Made by a program: the position numbers and the translations under genes. The notes beneath the pieces were generated by a model. The model saw only the letters and a list, made by a program, of their open reading frames with translations, did not search any database and was not told the origin of the DNA. Below, piece after piece: positions 1-5,726 of a stretch of DNA of 8,381 nucleotides (position 1 is the first letter of the stretch; each line of letters starts with the position of its first letter). The stretch is from an uncultured Mycoplasmatota bacterium (lineage in GTDB: Bacteria; Bacillota_I; Bacilli_A; RF39; UBA660): positions 1 through 8,381 of the forward strand of contig UQRY01000039.1 of assembly GCA_900543675.1 (NCBI GenBank), given 5' to 3'.

Positions 1-99
1 ATACTAAATTGTATAATTATATTTTAAATATCAATTTACTTTTGAAATTGAAGTTCCAAAAAAGAAGATGCTTTTTTTCTATTAAAATAAAAAAGTCTA

Positions 100-108
100 T
101 GATATAAT
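100..108 (+). promoter_or_regulatory. Extended -10 promoter of the first gene
   Basis: TGATATAAT (TG at 100-101, TATAAT at 103-108) is a perfect extended -10 element. No convincing -35 hexamer is seen 16-18 bases upstream, which is tolerated for extended -10 promoters. Transcription would start near 115, giving a leader of about 24 bases before the ATG at 139. Confidence 0.6.
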
Positions 109-138
109 CATAATAGGATCAAAAGGGGTGTGATACAG

Positions 139-624
139 ATGATTAGTTTCTATCGAGATTTTTTGGATGGAACAGTCTATACAGTAGTAGCCTTAGTTGC
201 TGTAGTTCTTATTTTAGCCATTATTGGTTTTATGATGGAAAAAATAAAGGCTTACAAGGAAGAACAAGCAAAAATTGCCTATGTGCACACAAAAGAAACT
301 GAACAGCGAGGAGATACCATTGTCTTTGATTCCAAAGCCGATCATATTGTAGGTACACCAGTAGAAAAGACTCAAGATGATGGACAGGGAAGCTCATCAT
401 CGACAATTACGCTAACGCCTGCTTCAGCGCCTGAACCATCGCAAGAAGAAGATGTCAACAAACGTGATGCCGTAATGACAATCGATAGTTCGACCTTGGA
501 TGTACCAGAAATTGTGGAAGAAGAGACAGAAGAACCACAAACAGAATCAGAACCAAAAGCCGAAGATTTAACGCAAGTCATTGATTTCGGCTCTACAGAC
601 GATGTCAAAATTGACGAACTATAA
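139..624 (+). CDS. Single-pass membrane protein with acidic disordered tail, function unknown
   Basis: I do not recognise this 161-residue protein. It has a short N-terminus, one hydrophobic segment at about residues 11-33 (Val/Leu/Ile/Ala rich), then a basic, helix-prone stretch (EKIKAYKEEQAK) and about 110 residues that look disordered and are rich in Glu, Asp, Ser, Thr and Pro. No enzyme motif is visible. The short N-terminus and the basic flank after the segment suggest that the long tail lies in the cytoplasm (inference). I chose the ATG at 139 rather than the in-frame GTG at 130, because the Shine-Dalgarno-like GGGGTG at 125-130 would lie inside the start if GTG were used; it sits 8 bases before the ATG. 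The gene has its own promoter and a terminator right at its stop codon, so it is probably monocistronic. Its place before cdaA gives no clear functional link. Confidence 0.75.
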   Translation: MISFYRDFLDGTVYTVVALVAVVLILAIIGFMMEKIKAYKEEQAKIAYVHTKETEQRGDTIVFDSKADHIVGTPVEKTQDDGQGSSSSTITLTPASAPEPSQEEDVNKRDAVMTIDSSTLDVPEIVEEETEEPQTESEPKAEDLTQVIDFGSTDDVKIDEL

Positions 625-664
625 GCCCCGAAAAAGTGTCAACTTTACCAGAGGTGGCTTTTTT
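623..664 (+). terminator. Intrinsic terminator after the first gene
   Basis: The hairpin begins at the stop codon. The outer arms AAGCC (623-627) and GGCTT (656-660) pair, with further C/G pairing inside, and AAAGT/ACTTT forms an inner stem with a GTCA loop. A run of six T (659-664) follows. The 3' half overlaps the -35/spacer region of the cdaA promoter. Confidence 0.75.
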
Positions 665-672
665 GCTATAAT
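644..672 (+). promoter_or_regulatory. Promoter of cdaA-cdaR
   Basis: TTTACC at 644-649 (4 of 6 consensus bases), a 17-base spacer and TATAAT at 667-672, preceded by TG at 664-665 (extended -10). The start would be near 679, about 20 bases before the cdaA ATG. Confidence 0.7.
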
Positions 673-698
673 AGAAAGCATAGGGAAGGAAGAAAAAA

Positions 699-1523
699 AT
701 GACATTAGATAGTATAATTGTAATTATAAAGAAAATAATAGATATCTCCTTAGTATGGTTTATCTTTTATTACATTTTAAAAAATATTCGTAATAATGTG
801 AAGTTAACCTTACTATTTAAAGGAGTAGCTATTCTATTAATTTTAAAAGTAGTTAGTGATGTATTCGAACTAACGACGATTGGCTTATTACTAGAATACG
901 TAATGATGTGGGGACCATTAGCTCTGATCATTATTTTTCAGCCAGAAATTAGAAATGTCTTAGAACAATTAGGAAGAACTCAACTCTTAGGAAGACATAA
1001 AGTATTAACGGTCGATGAAAGAGAAAGACTAGTATATGAAATCGTCCAAGCTGTAGATTATTTGCGAAAAGCCAGAATCGGTGCTTTAATCGTGTTAGAA
1101 AGAGACACCAGTTTAGCTAGTTATATCGATAAAGCTAAGAAAATCTATGCTGATTTATCTAGCGATTTATTGATCTCTATCTTTTTCCCCAACAACCCAT
1201 TACATGATGGCGGAGTAATTATCCAAGGGGATAGAATTAGTTGTGCGGGAGCTGTTTTCCCAACTAGTAACAGTTCTAAAGTTAATAAGAAGTTTGGTAC
1301 CAGACACCGTGCAGCCTTAGGTATCACCGAAGAAAGCGATGCCATTAGTGTCGTCGTCAGTGAAGAAACTGGCCGCTTATCCATCGCAGTAAAAGGGGAA
1401 TTATTCTATAACTTATCTTTAGATGACGTTAGAATGATGTTGATCGATGAACTACGTCCAAAACAAGAAGATGAGGTATTAGACGAATTAGATGAGGAAG
1501 ATTTATATGAAGAAAATATGTAA
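699..1523 (+). CDS. cdaA: Membrane diadenylate cyclase CdaA (c-di-AMP synthase)
   Basis: It condenses two ATP into cyclic di-AMP, the second messenger that in Firmicutes controls potassium and osmolyte transport and cell-wall homeostasis. The 274 residues match the usual CdaA length (about 270). Three hydrophobic helices fill residues 4-80 and are followed by QPEIRNVLEQLGR, the typical linker into the DAC domain. In the DAC domain, LIVLERDTSLASYI (130-143), NNPLHDGG (165-172), GTRHRAALGITE (200-211, with the ATP-binding RHR motif at 202-204) and VSEETG (220-225) are clear. The DGA motif reads DGG (170-172), a small change whose effect is unknown. The C-terminus is an acidic tail (residues 256-273). 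The start has a GGAAGGAAG Shine-Dalgarno stretch about 7-8 bases upstream. The end overlaps cdaR by 17 bases, which suggests coupled translation with its regulator. Confidence 0.96.
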   Translation: MTLDSIIVIIKKIIDISLVWFIFYYILKNIRNNVKLTLLFKGVAILLILKVVSDVFELTTIGLLLEYVMMWGPLALIIIFQPEIRNVLEQLGRTQLLGRHKVLTVDERERLVYEIVQAVDYLRKARIGALIVLERDTSLASYIDKAKKIYADLSSDLLISIFFPNNPLHDGGVIIQGDRISCAGAVFPTSNSSKVNKKFGTRHRAALGITEESDAISVVVSEETGRLSIAVKGELFYNLSLDDVRMMLIDELRPKQEDEVLDELDEEDLYEENM

Positions 1524-2850
1524 AGTATTTAAAAAAGTATTATTGTTTTTCGATAAATGGTTAATTACGCCTATTACCAAAGGCATTCTAACACTTACTG
1601 ATTTCACGAAAAATAATGGAAAAGAACTAGAAAAATTTATCAACAAAAAACAGACTCTAATCGTTCTGTCTTTGATTTTTGCCTTCATTTTCTTCTTTAT
1701 CATCGATCAAAATTCGAATACGATTATCAATAAACAAGCAGAAATTTTATATAATACTCCTGTCGTTGCCGAATATAACTCAGAAGCTTATGTAATCGAA
1801 GGATTACCAACTACTGCTGATATTACCCTAATCGGTAGAAAAGCCGACTTATATCTAGCAAAGCAATATCCAGCTAATAGTGTTTCTGTTGACTTACGAG
1901 GATTAAAACCTGGTAGTCACAAAGTAAATTTGAAATACAATCAACGTTTGTCATCAATCGACTACAAAATCGATCCATCTAGTGCGACGATCGTAATCTA
2001 TGAAAAAGTATCAGAAACTAGAGAATTAGACTATGATATTCTTCATCGTGACCATCTCGATAAAAAATTGATTATCGAAAATATTGATTTAAATCGTAAC
2101 GATGTCATTATCAAAGGAGCCGAATACAAATTAAAAGAAGTAGCTACCGTAAAAGCCTTGATCGATGTTGATAATATTGCGAACAAGTCAGTAGGTACTA
2201 CTACGTTAAGTGATATTCCATTAATTGCTTATGACGCCAAAGGACAACCAGTTGATGTTGAAATTGTACCAGAAAAAATCGAAGCTTCTATTACCATTTC
2301 TTCACCAAGTAAAGAAGTTAATCTAGAAATTATCCCAACGGGTGAAGTAGCTTTTGGTAAAGCGATTAAAGAATTTACTTCTTCTGTTGATAAGGTAACT
2401 ATTTATGGTGATAAAGAAGTCTTAGATGGAATAGATTCAATCCCAGTAGAAATTGATGTTGAAGGATTATCTGAAGATCAAGAATACAACATTAACTTAG
2501 AAAAACCATCTGGAATTCGAGATATCAGTTCCAAAACAGTCAATGTAAAAGTTACCTTAGATGATAGTATTACTAGAGAAATTAACAATATCCGAGTCCA
2601 ACCAACCAATCTAGATTCAACACTAAAAGTTAATGCCGCTGCTGTAGGAGACGATGTGGTTACTGTTATCGTCAAAGGAAGTGCTTCCGTAATTGAATCA
2701 TTAGATCCATCGACAATCACGGCAACCATCGACTTAAAAAATTATACCGTAGGTGACTATGAAGTAGACGTAATCATTAACGGTACAGATAATCGATTAA
2801 GTTATGAAGCAAAAAATAAAAAGATAAATATCAGAATATTAGAAAAATAG
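1507..2850 (+). CDS. cdaR: CdaA regulatory protein CdaR (YbbR-repeat protein)
   Basis: CdaR is the membrane-bound partner of CdaA; its extracytoplasmic YbbR repeats modulate cyclase activity in B. subtilis and Listeria. The 447-residue protein has a basic N-terminal cytoplasmic stretch, one membrane segment at about 49-66 and a long beta-rich outer part. I count four YbbR-like repeats, at roughly 80-166, 172-266, 268-352 and 355-446, each with the pattern of a short strand, a 'V(D)L.GL..G.Y.V.L' stretch and a closing 'P..I.V.I' strand. I chose the ATG at 1507 over the in-frame ATG at 1492, because GAGGAAG (1494-1500) lies 6 bases before 1507 and would fall inside the gene otherwise. The overlap with cdaA supports a two-gene operon. 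glmM, which follows this pair in many Bacilli, is absent; a strong terminator sits at the stop codon. Confidence 0.93.
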   Translation: MKKICKVFKKVLLFFDKWLITPITKGILTLTDFTKNNGKELEKFINKKQTLIVLSLIFAFIFFFIIDQNSNTIINKQAEILYNTPVVAEYNSEAYVIEGLPTTADITLIGRKADLYLAKQYPANSVSVDLRGLKPGSHKVNLKYNQRLSSIDYKIDPSSATIVIYEKVSETRELDYDILHRDHLDKKLIIENIDLNRNDVIIKGAEYKLKEVATVKALIDVDNIANKSVGTTTLSDIPLIAYDAKGQPVDVEIVPEKIEASITISSPSKEVNLEIIPTGEVAFGKAIKEFTSSVDKVTIYGDKEVLDGIDSIPVEIDVEGLSEDQEYNINLEKPSGIRDISSKTVNVKVTLDDSITREINNIRVQPTNLDSTLKVNAAAVGDDVVTVIVKGSASVIESLDPSTITATIDLKNYTVGDYEVDVIINGTDNRLSYEAKNKKINIRILEK

Positions 2851-2880
2851 AGAACTACAAAGTGAGTTCTCTTTTTATTT
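2849..2880 (+). terminator. Terminator after cdaR, likely bidirectional
   Basis: A perfect 8-bp stem, AGAGAACT (2849-2856) with AGTTCTCT (2865-2872), an 8-base loop and TTTTT ending at 2876. The stem begins within the cdaR stop codon. Read on the minus strand, the same hairpin is followed by ATTTTTCT, so it can also end the convergent DUF378 gene. Confidence 0.88.
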
Positions 2881-3072
2881 ATCAAAATCTTCGAATAGCA
2901 ATCCTATATTAATTATACCGGCAATGCCTACTAAAACATAAACAATTCTAGTAATTACATTATCAGTACCAAACAAAGTAGCAACAAGATTGAAATCGAA
3001 TAATCCGATAAGTCCCCAGTTAAGCGCACCAATGATCGTTAGTACCAAGCATACTTTCTGTAATGTTTTCAT
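2875..3072 (-). CDS. DUF378 family small membrane protein
   Basis: This is a 65-residue protein of the DUF378 family, whose members are small two-helix membrane proteins without a known role. The signature GALNWGLIGLF (residues 15-25) followed by a second helix (about 40-59, RIVYVLVGIAGI) is typical, and the length fits the family. I chose the ATG at 3072 because a perfect AAGGAGG (minus strand, plus positions 3079-3085) lies 6 bases upstream. A longer in-frame start at 3132 would add 20 residues that do not fit the family and has no such site. It converges with cdaR through the shared terminator and is divergent from the lipoprotein gene, with about 114 bases between the two starts. Confidence 0.88.
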   Translation of the reverse strand: MKTLQKVCLVLTIIGALNWGLIGLFDFNLVATLFGTDNVITRIVYVLVGIAGIINIGLLFEDFDK

Positions 3073-3124
3073 CTTTTTCCTCCTTTTTAAATTTCTAATA
3101 TTAGGATAAGCAGAAAAACTTAAA

Positions 3125-3138
3125 TTATTCATGAATAA
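3125..3138. promoter_or_regulatory. 14-bp perfect palindrome in a divergent intergenic region, possible operator
   Basis: TTATTCATGAATAA reads the same on both strands. It sits between the divergent DUF378 and lipoprotein genes, about 16 bases before the candidate -10 of the lipoprotein, where a -35 element would lie. It looks like a dimeric repressor or activator site, but AT-rich palindromes can arise by chance and no regulator is encoded nearby. Confidence 0.35.
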
Positions 3139-3154
3139 AGAAAAAACTAATCCA

Positions 3155-3160
3155 TATAAT
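3155..3160 (+). promoter_or_regulatory. Candidate -10 of the lipoprotein gene
   Basis: TATAAT, 26 bases before the ATG. No good -35 is visible at 16-18 bases; the region upstream is occupied by the palindrome at 3125-3138, so an activator-dependent promoter is possible. Confidence 0.45.
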
Positions 3161-3186
3161 TAATTGAAAGATGATTGAGGTGGAAA

Positions 3187-4338
3187 ATGAAAAAAAAGAT
3201 ATTATTATTACTCTTGGTGATGAGCTTTCTACTAACAGGATGTTTTGGAAAAGATAGTAAGGATATCGTTAAAGAATTAGATAAAAAATATAATGATTTA
3301 AAATCATACAAATTAACTGGAGATTTGGAAATAATAAATAATGATGATGTATACAATTACAATGTTGAAGTTCTTTATCAGAAAAAAGATAAATTTAATG
3401 TCAATTTAAAAAATAAAGCGAATAATCATGAGCAAATTATTTTAAAAAATGAAGAAGGTGTTTACGTTTTAACGCCAAGTTTAAACAAAAGCTTTAAGTT
3501 CCAAAGTGATTGGCCATATAACAACTCACAAGTATATTTATTACAATCGATCATTGAAGATATCCTAGATGATGAGAAACGCGAGATCACTGAAGATGAA
3601 AATTATTATACGATCACATCGACCGTAAATTATCCGAATAATCGTAGATTAGTAAAACAAATCGTTAAAGTAGATAAAGATAAAAATATCAAAGAAGTAA
3701 AAGTAGTAGACGAGAATAATGTTGAGCAGATGAAAATGACTTTTAATACCATAGAAACCAATCAAACAGTAGATGCAGATAGCTTTAATCTCGATAAAAT
3801 CATGGAAAAGAGTAGTACTAATCCAAACAATAATCCAAATAACAATTCAAACAATAATCAGACGAATAACCAAAATAACAATACGAACAATAATCAATCC
3901 ACTGATCAAAACAATACCACTAATAATAATACCCAAAATAATCAAAATAATACTACCCAGAACAACAACCAAACAACAACTAGTGCCGAAACTAATGTAC
4001 TAGAAGATACCATTTATCCATTATACATTCCAACTGGAACAGTATTAACTTCAGAAGAAAAAATTGCCAAAACTGATGGTGAAAGAGTAATCATGACCTT
4101 CGAAGGAGAAAAACCATTCTTATTAGTAGAAGAAACGGCTAGTATCGAAGAAGAATTTTCAATTATTCCGACTTATGGTGAACCGTATTTATTAATCGAT
4201 ACAGTCGGAGCTTTAACAGAAAATTCAATCACTTGGAGTAGTAACGGAATAGATTATTACATTGTATCTGATGTGATGAGTCAAGACGAATTAGTAGATA
4301 TTGCCCGAAGTGTTAATGTCGTACCAAATATGAAATAG
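3187..4338 (+). CDS. Lipoprotein with LolA-like domain, Asn-rich linker and DUF4367-like domain
   Basis: The 383-residue protein starts with a basic n-region, a Leu-rich h-region and the lipobox LLTGC, so Cys19 should be lipidated and the protein anchored on the outer face of the membrane. Residues 22-205 have the alternating beta-strand pattern of the LolA/LppX-fold lipoproteins of Firmicutes (YdcC- or GerS-like): 'LKSYKLTGDLEI' at the start, then 'VLYQKKDKFNVNLKN', 'ILKNEEGVYVLTPSLNKSFKF' and 'FNLD' near the end. Residues 211-264 are a low-complexity Asn/Thr/Gln linker. Residues 275-383 (IPTG..L... to WSSNGIDYYIVSDVMSQDELVDIARSV) resemble the DUF4367-type C-terminal domain that often follows such LolA-like modules. 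The ligand is unknown. The ATG at 3187 is preferred over the upstream in-frame TTG at 3175, because GAGGTGG lies at 3177-3183 just before it. It is monocistronic, closed by a terminator. Confidence 0.85.
   Translation: MKKKILLLLLVMSFLLTGCFGKDSKDIVKELDKKYNDLKSYKLTGDLEIINNDDVYNYNVEVLYQKKDKFNVNLKNKANNHEQIILKNEEGVYVLTPSLNKSFKFQSDWPYNNSQVYLLQSIIEDILDDEKREITEDENYYTITSTVNYPNNRRLVKQIVKVDKDKNIKEVKVVDENNVEQMKMTFNTIETNQTVDADSFNLDKIMEKSSTNPNNNPNNNSNNNQTNNQNNNTNNNQSTDQNNTTNNNTQNNQNNTTQNNNQTTTSAETNVLEDTIYPLYIPTGTVLTSEEKIAKTDGERVIMTFEGEKPFLLVEETASIEEEFSIIPTYGEPYLLIDTVGALTENSITWSSNGIDYYIVSDVMSQDELVDIARSVNVVPNMK
3817..3978 (+). repeat. Asn-rich low-complexity coding repeat
   Basis: A degenerate run of AAT/AAC codons, broken by CAA/CAG, ACT/ACC and CCA, encodes residues 211-264 of the lipoprotein. 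It joins its two folded domains as a flexible hydrophilic spacer. The reading frame stays open and the mix of synonymous codons argues against simple replication slippage of one codon. Confidence 0.85.
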
Positions 4339-4361
4339 AGTCAATAGTGGCTCTTTTTTTT
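4337..4361 (+). terminator. Terminator after the lipoprotein gene
   Basis: AGAGTC (4337-4342) pairs with GGCTCT (4349-4354), including one G-U pair, around a 6-base loop, followed by a run of eight T (4354-4361). The stem overlaps the stop codon. Confidence 0.85.
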
Positions 4362-4399
4362 GTTTTATTTCATATTTTTTAGAAATTGATAGCTATCTT

Positions 4400-4429
4400 T
4401 TGACTTTTCTTCTTCTAGCGTGATATAAT
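4400..4429 (+). promoter_or_regulatory. Promoter of the thioredoxin-like membrane protein
   Basis: TTGACT at 4400-4405, an 18-base spacer and TATAAT at 4424-4429 with TG at 4421-4422. Transcription would begin near 4436, leaving only about 12 bases before the ATG at 4448. Confidence 0.8.
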
Positions 4430-4447
4430 CGGAATGTGGTGATAAAC

Positions 4448-4984
4448 ATGAGCAAAAAGAAAAACCAAAGAAAGATAACAACAAGTAACTCAAGTTACAA
4501 TAATGAAGTAGTAAAAACTGTGATCATTTTATTCGCTGTTTTAGCCGTGTTAGGAATTACTTATGTAATTGCTGGATTGATGACAGGAGAAATTAAATTA
4601 GGTTCACCTAAGGAAGAAGAAAAAGCGCCAGCTGAAATTCAATATGAAGAAATCATCATGGGAGAAATTTTTAACCAACCAGGCGATGAATATTATGTTC
4701 TAGCATTTGATTTCACAAGTAACTACGCTTCAAGTTACATTACTTATAAAGATGTATTTGAAAGCGATACCGAGAATCCTAAAATATATTTAGTCGATAT
4801 GGAAAAAGGATTTAATAAAGGCTTCCTAGCTCAAGAGGGCGAAGAGTATGAGGCAAATCCAGATAACTTTGACCAATTGAAGGTGAAGAACCCATCATTA
4901 TTAAAGATTTCTAATCATAAAGTAACAGAGAGATACGAAGGAAAAGATGCAATTGAAGAATTCTTTAGTGCAGATGATGAATAA
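4448..4984 (+). CDS. Membrane-anchored protein with a cysteine-free thioredoxin-like domain
   Basis: This 178-residue protein has a Lys/Asn/Ser-rich cytoplasmic N-terminus, one membrane segment at about 22-44 and an outer domain from about 62. No family name is certain. The outer domain has a thioredoxin-like layout: a helix 'YEEIIMGEIF', strand YYVLAFDF (82-89), a second strand KIYLVDME (112-119), then KNPSLLKISNHKV (147-159), which matches the cis-Pro loop and beta hairpin of thioredoxins (Pro149), and a closing 'RYEGKDAIEEFF' helix. The protein contains no cysteine, so it cannot do thiol-disulfide exchange; a binding or scaffold role is more likely (inference). The ATG at 4448 follows GGTGAT (4439-4444), which matches the 3' part of the Shine-Dalgarno consensus. 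In-frame GTG codons at 4436 and 4439 lie near the predicted transcript start and are less likely. No clear terminator follows. Confidence 0.75.
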   Translation: MSKKKNQRKITTSNSSYNNEVVKTVIILFAVLAVLGITYVIAGLMTGEIKLGSPKEEEKAPAEIQYEEIIMGEIFNQPGDEYYVLAFDFTSNYASSYITYKDVFESDTENPKIYLVDMEKGFNKGFLAQEGEEYEANPDNFDQLKVKNPSLLKISNHKVTERYEGKDAIEEFFSADDE

Positions 4985-5019
4985 TTGATAGAAATATCAT
5001 AAAAAGATATTAAAAAATG

Positions 5020-5048
5020 TTGACGTTCAAAATAATTTGATATATAAT
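5020..5048 (+). promoter_or_regulatory. Promoter upstream of tRNA-Ile
   Basis: TTGACG at 5020-5025, a 17-base spacer and TATAAT at 5043-5048: a strong sigma-A promoter. The start near 5055 leaves a 92-base leader before the tRNA. A weaker second candidate nearer the tRNA is TTGCGC (5093-5098) with TAAAAT (5117-5122), 18 bases apart. Confidence 0.8.
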
Positions 5049-5054
5049 AAAAAC

Positions 5055-5104
5055 GTTCTTGTGAATTAGTTGAAAAAAAATAAAAAAAAGGCTTGCGCAA
5101 GAAC
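5055..5104 (+). other. Inverted repeat in the tRNA-Ile precursor leader
   Basis: GTTCTTGTG (5055-5063) can pair with CGCAAGAAC (5096-5104), nine pairs with one U-G, closing an A-rich loop. The 3' arm also lies in a small palindrome, CTTGCGCAAG (5092-5101), so two structures compete. The 5' arm starts at the predicted transcription start. It may protect or present the tRNA precursor for processing; this is inference. Confidence 0.4.
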
Positions 5105-5146
5105 AGTAAGTTATTGTAAAATAGTAACAGTCAACAATTTTTAAAT

Positions 5147-5223
<77 letters not shown>

Positions 5224-5257
5224 TTTAAAAATATCCTTAGAAATAAGGTTGAATAGA

Positions 5258-5284
5258 GAGATATCTAGAAATAGATATCTTTTT
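5258..5284 (+). terminator. Terminator after tRNA-Ile
   Basis: AGATATCTA (5259-5267) and TAGATATCT (5272-5280) form a perfect 9-bp stem closed by a GAAA tetraloop, followed by five T (5280-5284). It separates the tRNA from the T-box operon. Confidence 0.85.
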
Positions 5285-5337
5285 CAATACCAAAATGGTT
5301 AACTAAAAGGTTAAATTTATAGAATGAGAAAAAAGAA

Positions 5338-5366
5338 TTGACATATAATATAAAAAATGATATATT
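5338..5366 (+). promoter_or_regulatory. Promoter of the T-box-asnS operon
   Basis: Perfect TTGACA at 5338-5343, a 17-base spacer and TATATT at 5361-5366, with TG at 5358-5359 (extended -10). The start would be near 5373, just before the T-box stem I. Confidence 0.85.
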
Positions 5367-5372
5367 TCTTAC

Positions 5373-5657
5373 AACGACTGAGATAAAGAAAAGTAATATT
5401 GATTTTTTTATTCAAGCGAGTTAGGTATGGTGGAAGCTAACAATAAAAAGCAATATGAAGAACACTTTGGAGTTGCTTACGCGAAATCAAAAGAGTAGTG
5501 TAAGTCGGAAGTAATCCGTTATCTTATTACTAGATTTAATAGAATCGAAAGGGATCATAATCAAACAGAAATGTTTATGATAAATTGGGTGGCACCGCGG
5601 AAGACTAGTTTCGTCCCATACGTATCTAAATACGTGTTGGATGCGAACTAGTCTTTT
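5373..5657 (+). promoter_or_regulatory. T-box leader, asparagine-specific
   Basis: This riboswitch senses uncharged tRNA and then allows transcription into the downstream genes. Stem I pairs ATATTG plus a T-rich stretch (5396-5412) with AATAAAAA and CAATAT (5442-5456). The AGTA motif (5392-5395) faces the specifier side, where GAAG is followed by AAC at 5461-5463, an A and CTTTGGAG, the usual surroundings of a specifier codon. The distal part has the AGCGAG bulge and the GGTGGAA T-loop (about 5415-5436). A stem III candidate is CGGA/TCCG (5506-5518). The T-box core GGGTGGCACCGCGG is at 5587-5600. Its UGGC bulge would pair with GCCA, and the tRNA-Asn genes in this window end in exactly GCCA, while tRNA-Ile ends in ACCA. 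Specifier and bulge thus both point to Asn. Confidence 0.93.
5601..5657 (+). terminator. T-box terminator hairpin
   Basis: AAGACTAGTT (5601-5610) and AACTAGTCTT (5646-5655) form a perfect 10-bp base, extended by CGTCC/GGATG pairing and topped by ACGTAT/ATACGT. Its 5' arm follows the T-box core directly, so formation is exclusive with the antiterminator. The T tract is short: only four T (5654-5657) before AATTAT. Confidence 0.85.
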
Positions 5658-5687
5658 AATTATGAAAAAAGAAAGAAGGAAATTTTT

Positions 5688-5726
5688 ATGAGTACAGTGA
5701 CCTTACCCAATGTTAAACGAAAGTGA
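5688..5726 (+). CDS. Possible 12-codon leader ORF or frameshifted start of the deacylase gene
   Basis: ATG at 5688 follows a good Shine-Dalgarno site (AGAAGGA, 5674-5680) at 7 bases. It encodes MSTVTLPNVKRK and stops at TGA 5724-5726. It overlaps the first codons of the deacylase frame (from 5710), which has no site of its own. It could be a short peptide that couples translation, or the real N-terminus of the deacylase separated from it by a one-base indel. A programmed shift is possible, but no classic slippery site is seen. Confidence 0.4.
   Translation: MSTVTLPNVKRK

Noticed and set aside
58..78. AAAAAAG/CTTTTTT hairpin as a terminator of an upstream gene
   Set aside because: The stem is almost only A-T pairs and no upstream gene is visible; the T run may just be AT-rich spacer.
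372..608. Minus-strand open frame across the first gene
   Set aside because: Ser-rich shadow of the acidic tail, no ribosome site and fully inside a better gene.
2478..2729. Minus-strand open frame within cdaR
   Set aside because: Shadow frame without a Shine-Dalgarno site; cdaR is clearly coding on the plus strand.
3773..4003. Open frame in a second frame across the Asn-rich region
   Set aside because: Ile/Thr-rich translation of AAT/AAC repeats shifted by one frame; kept open by composition only.
4993..5011. AATATC/GATATT hairpin as terminator of the thioredoxin-like gene
   Set aside because: It is followed by A residues, not T, on the plus strand, and the stem is AT-rich and short.
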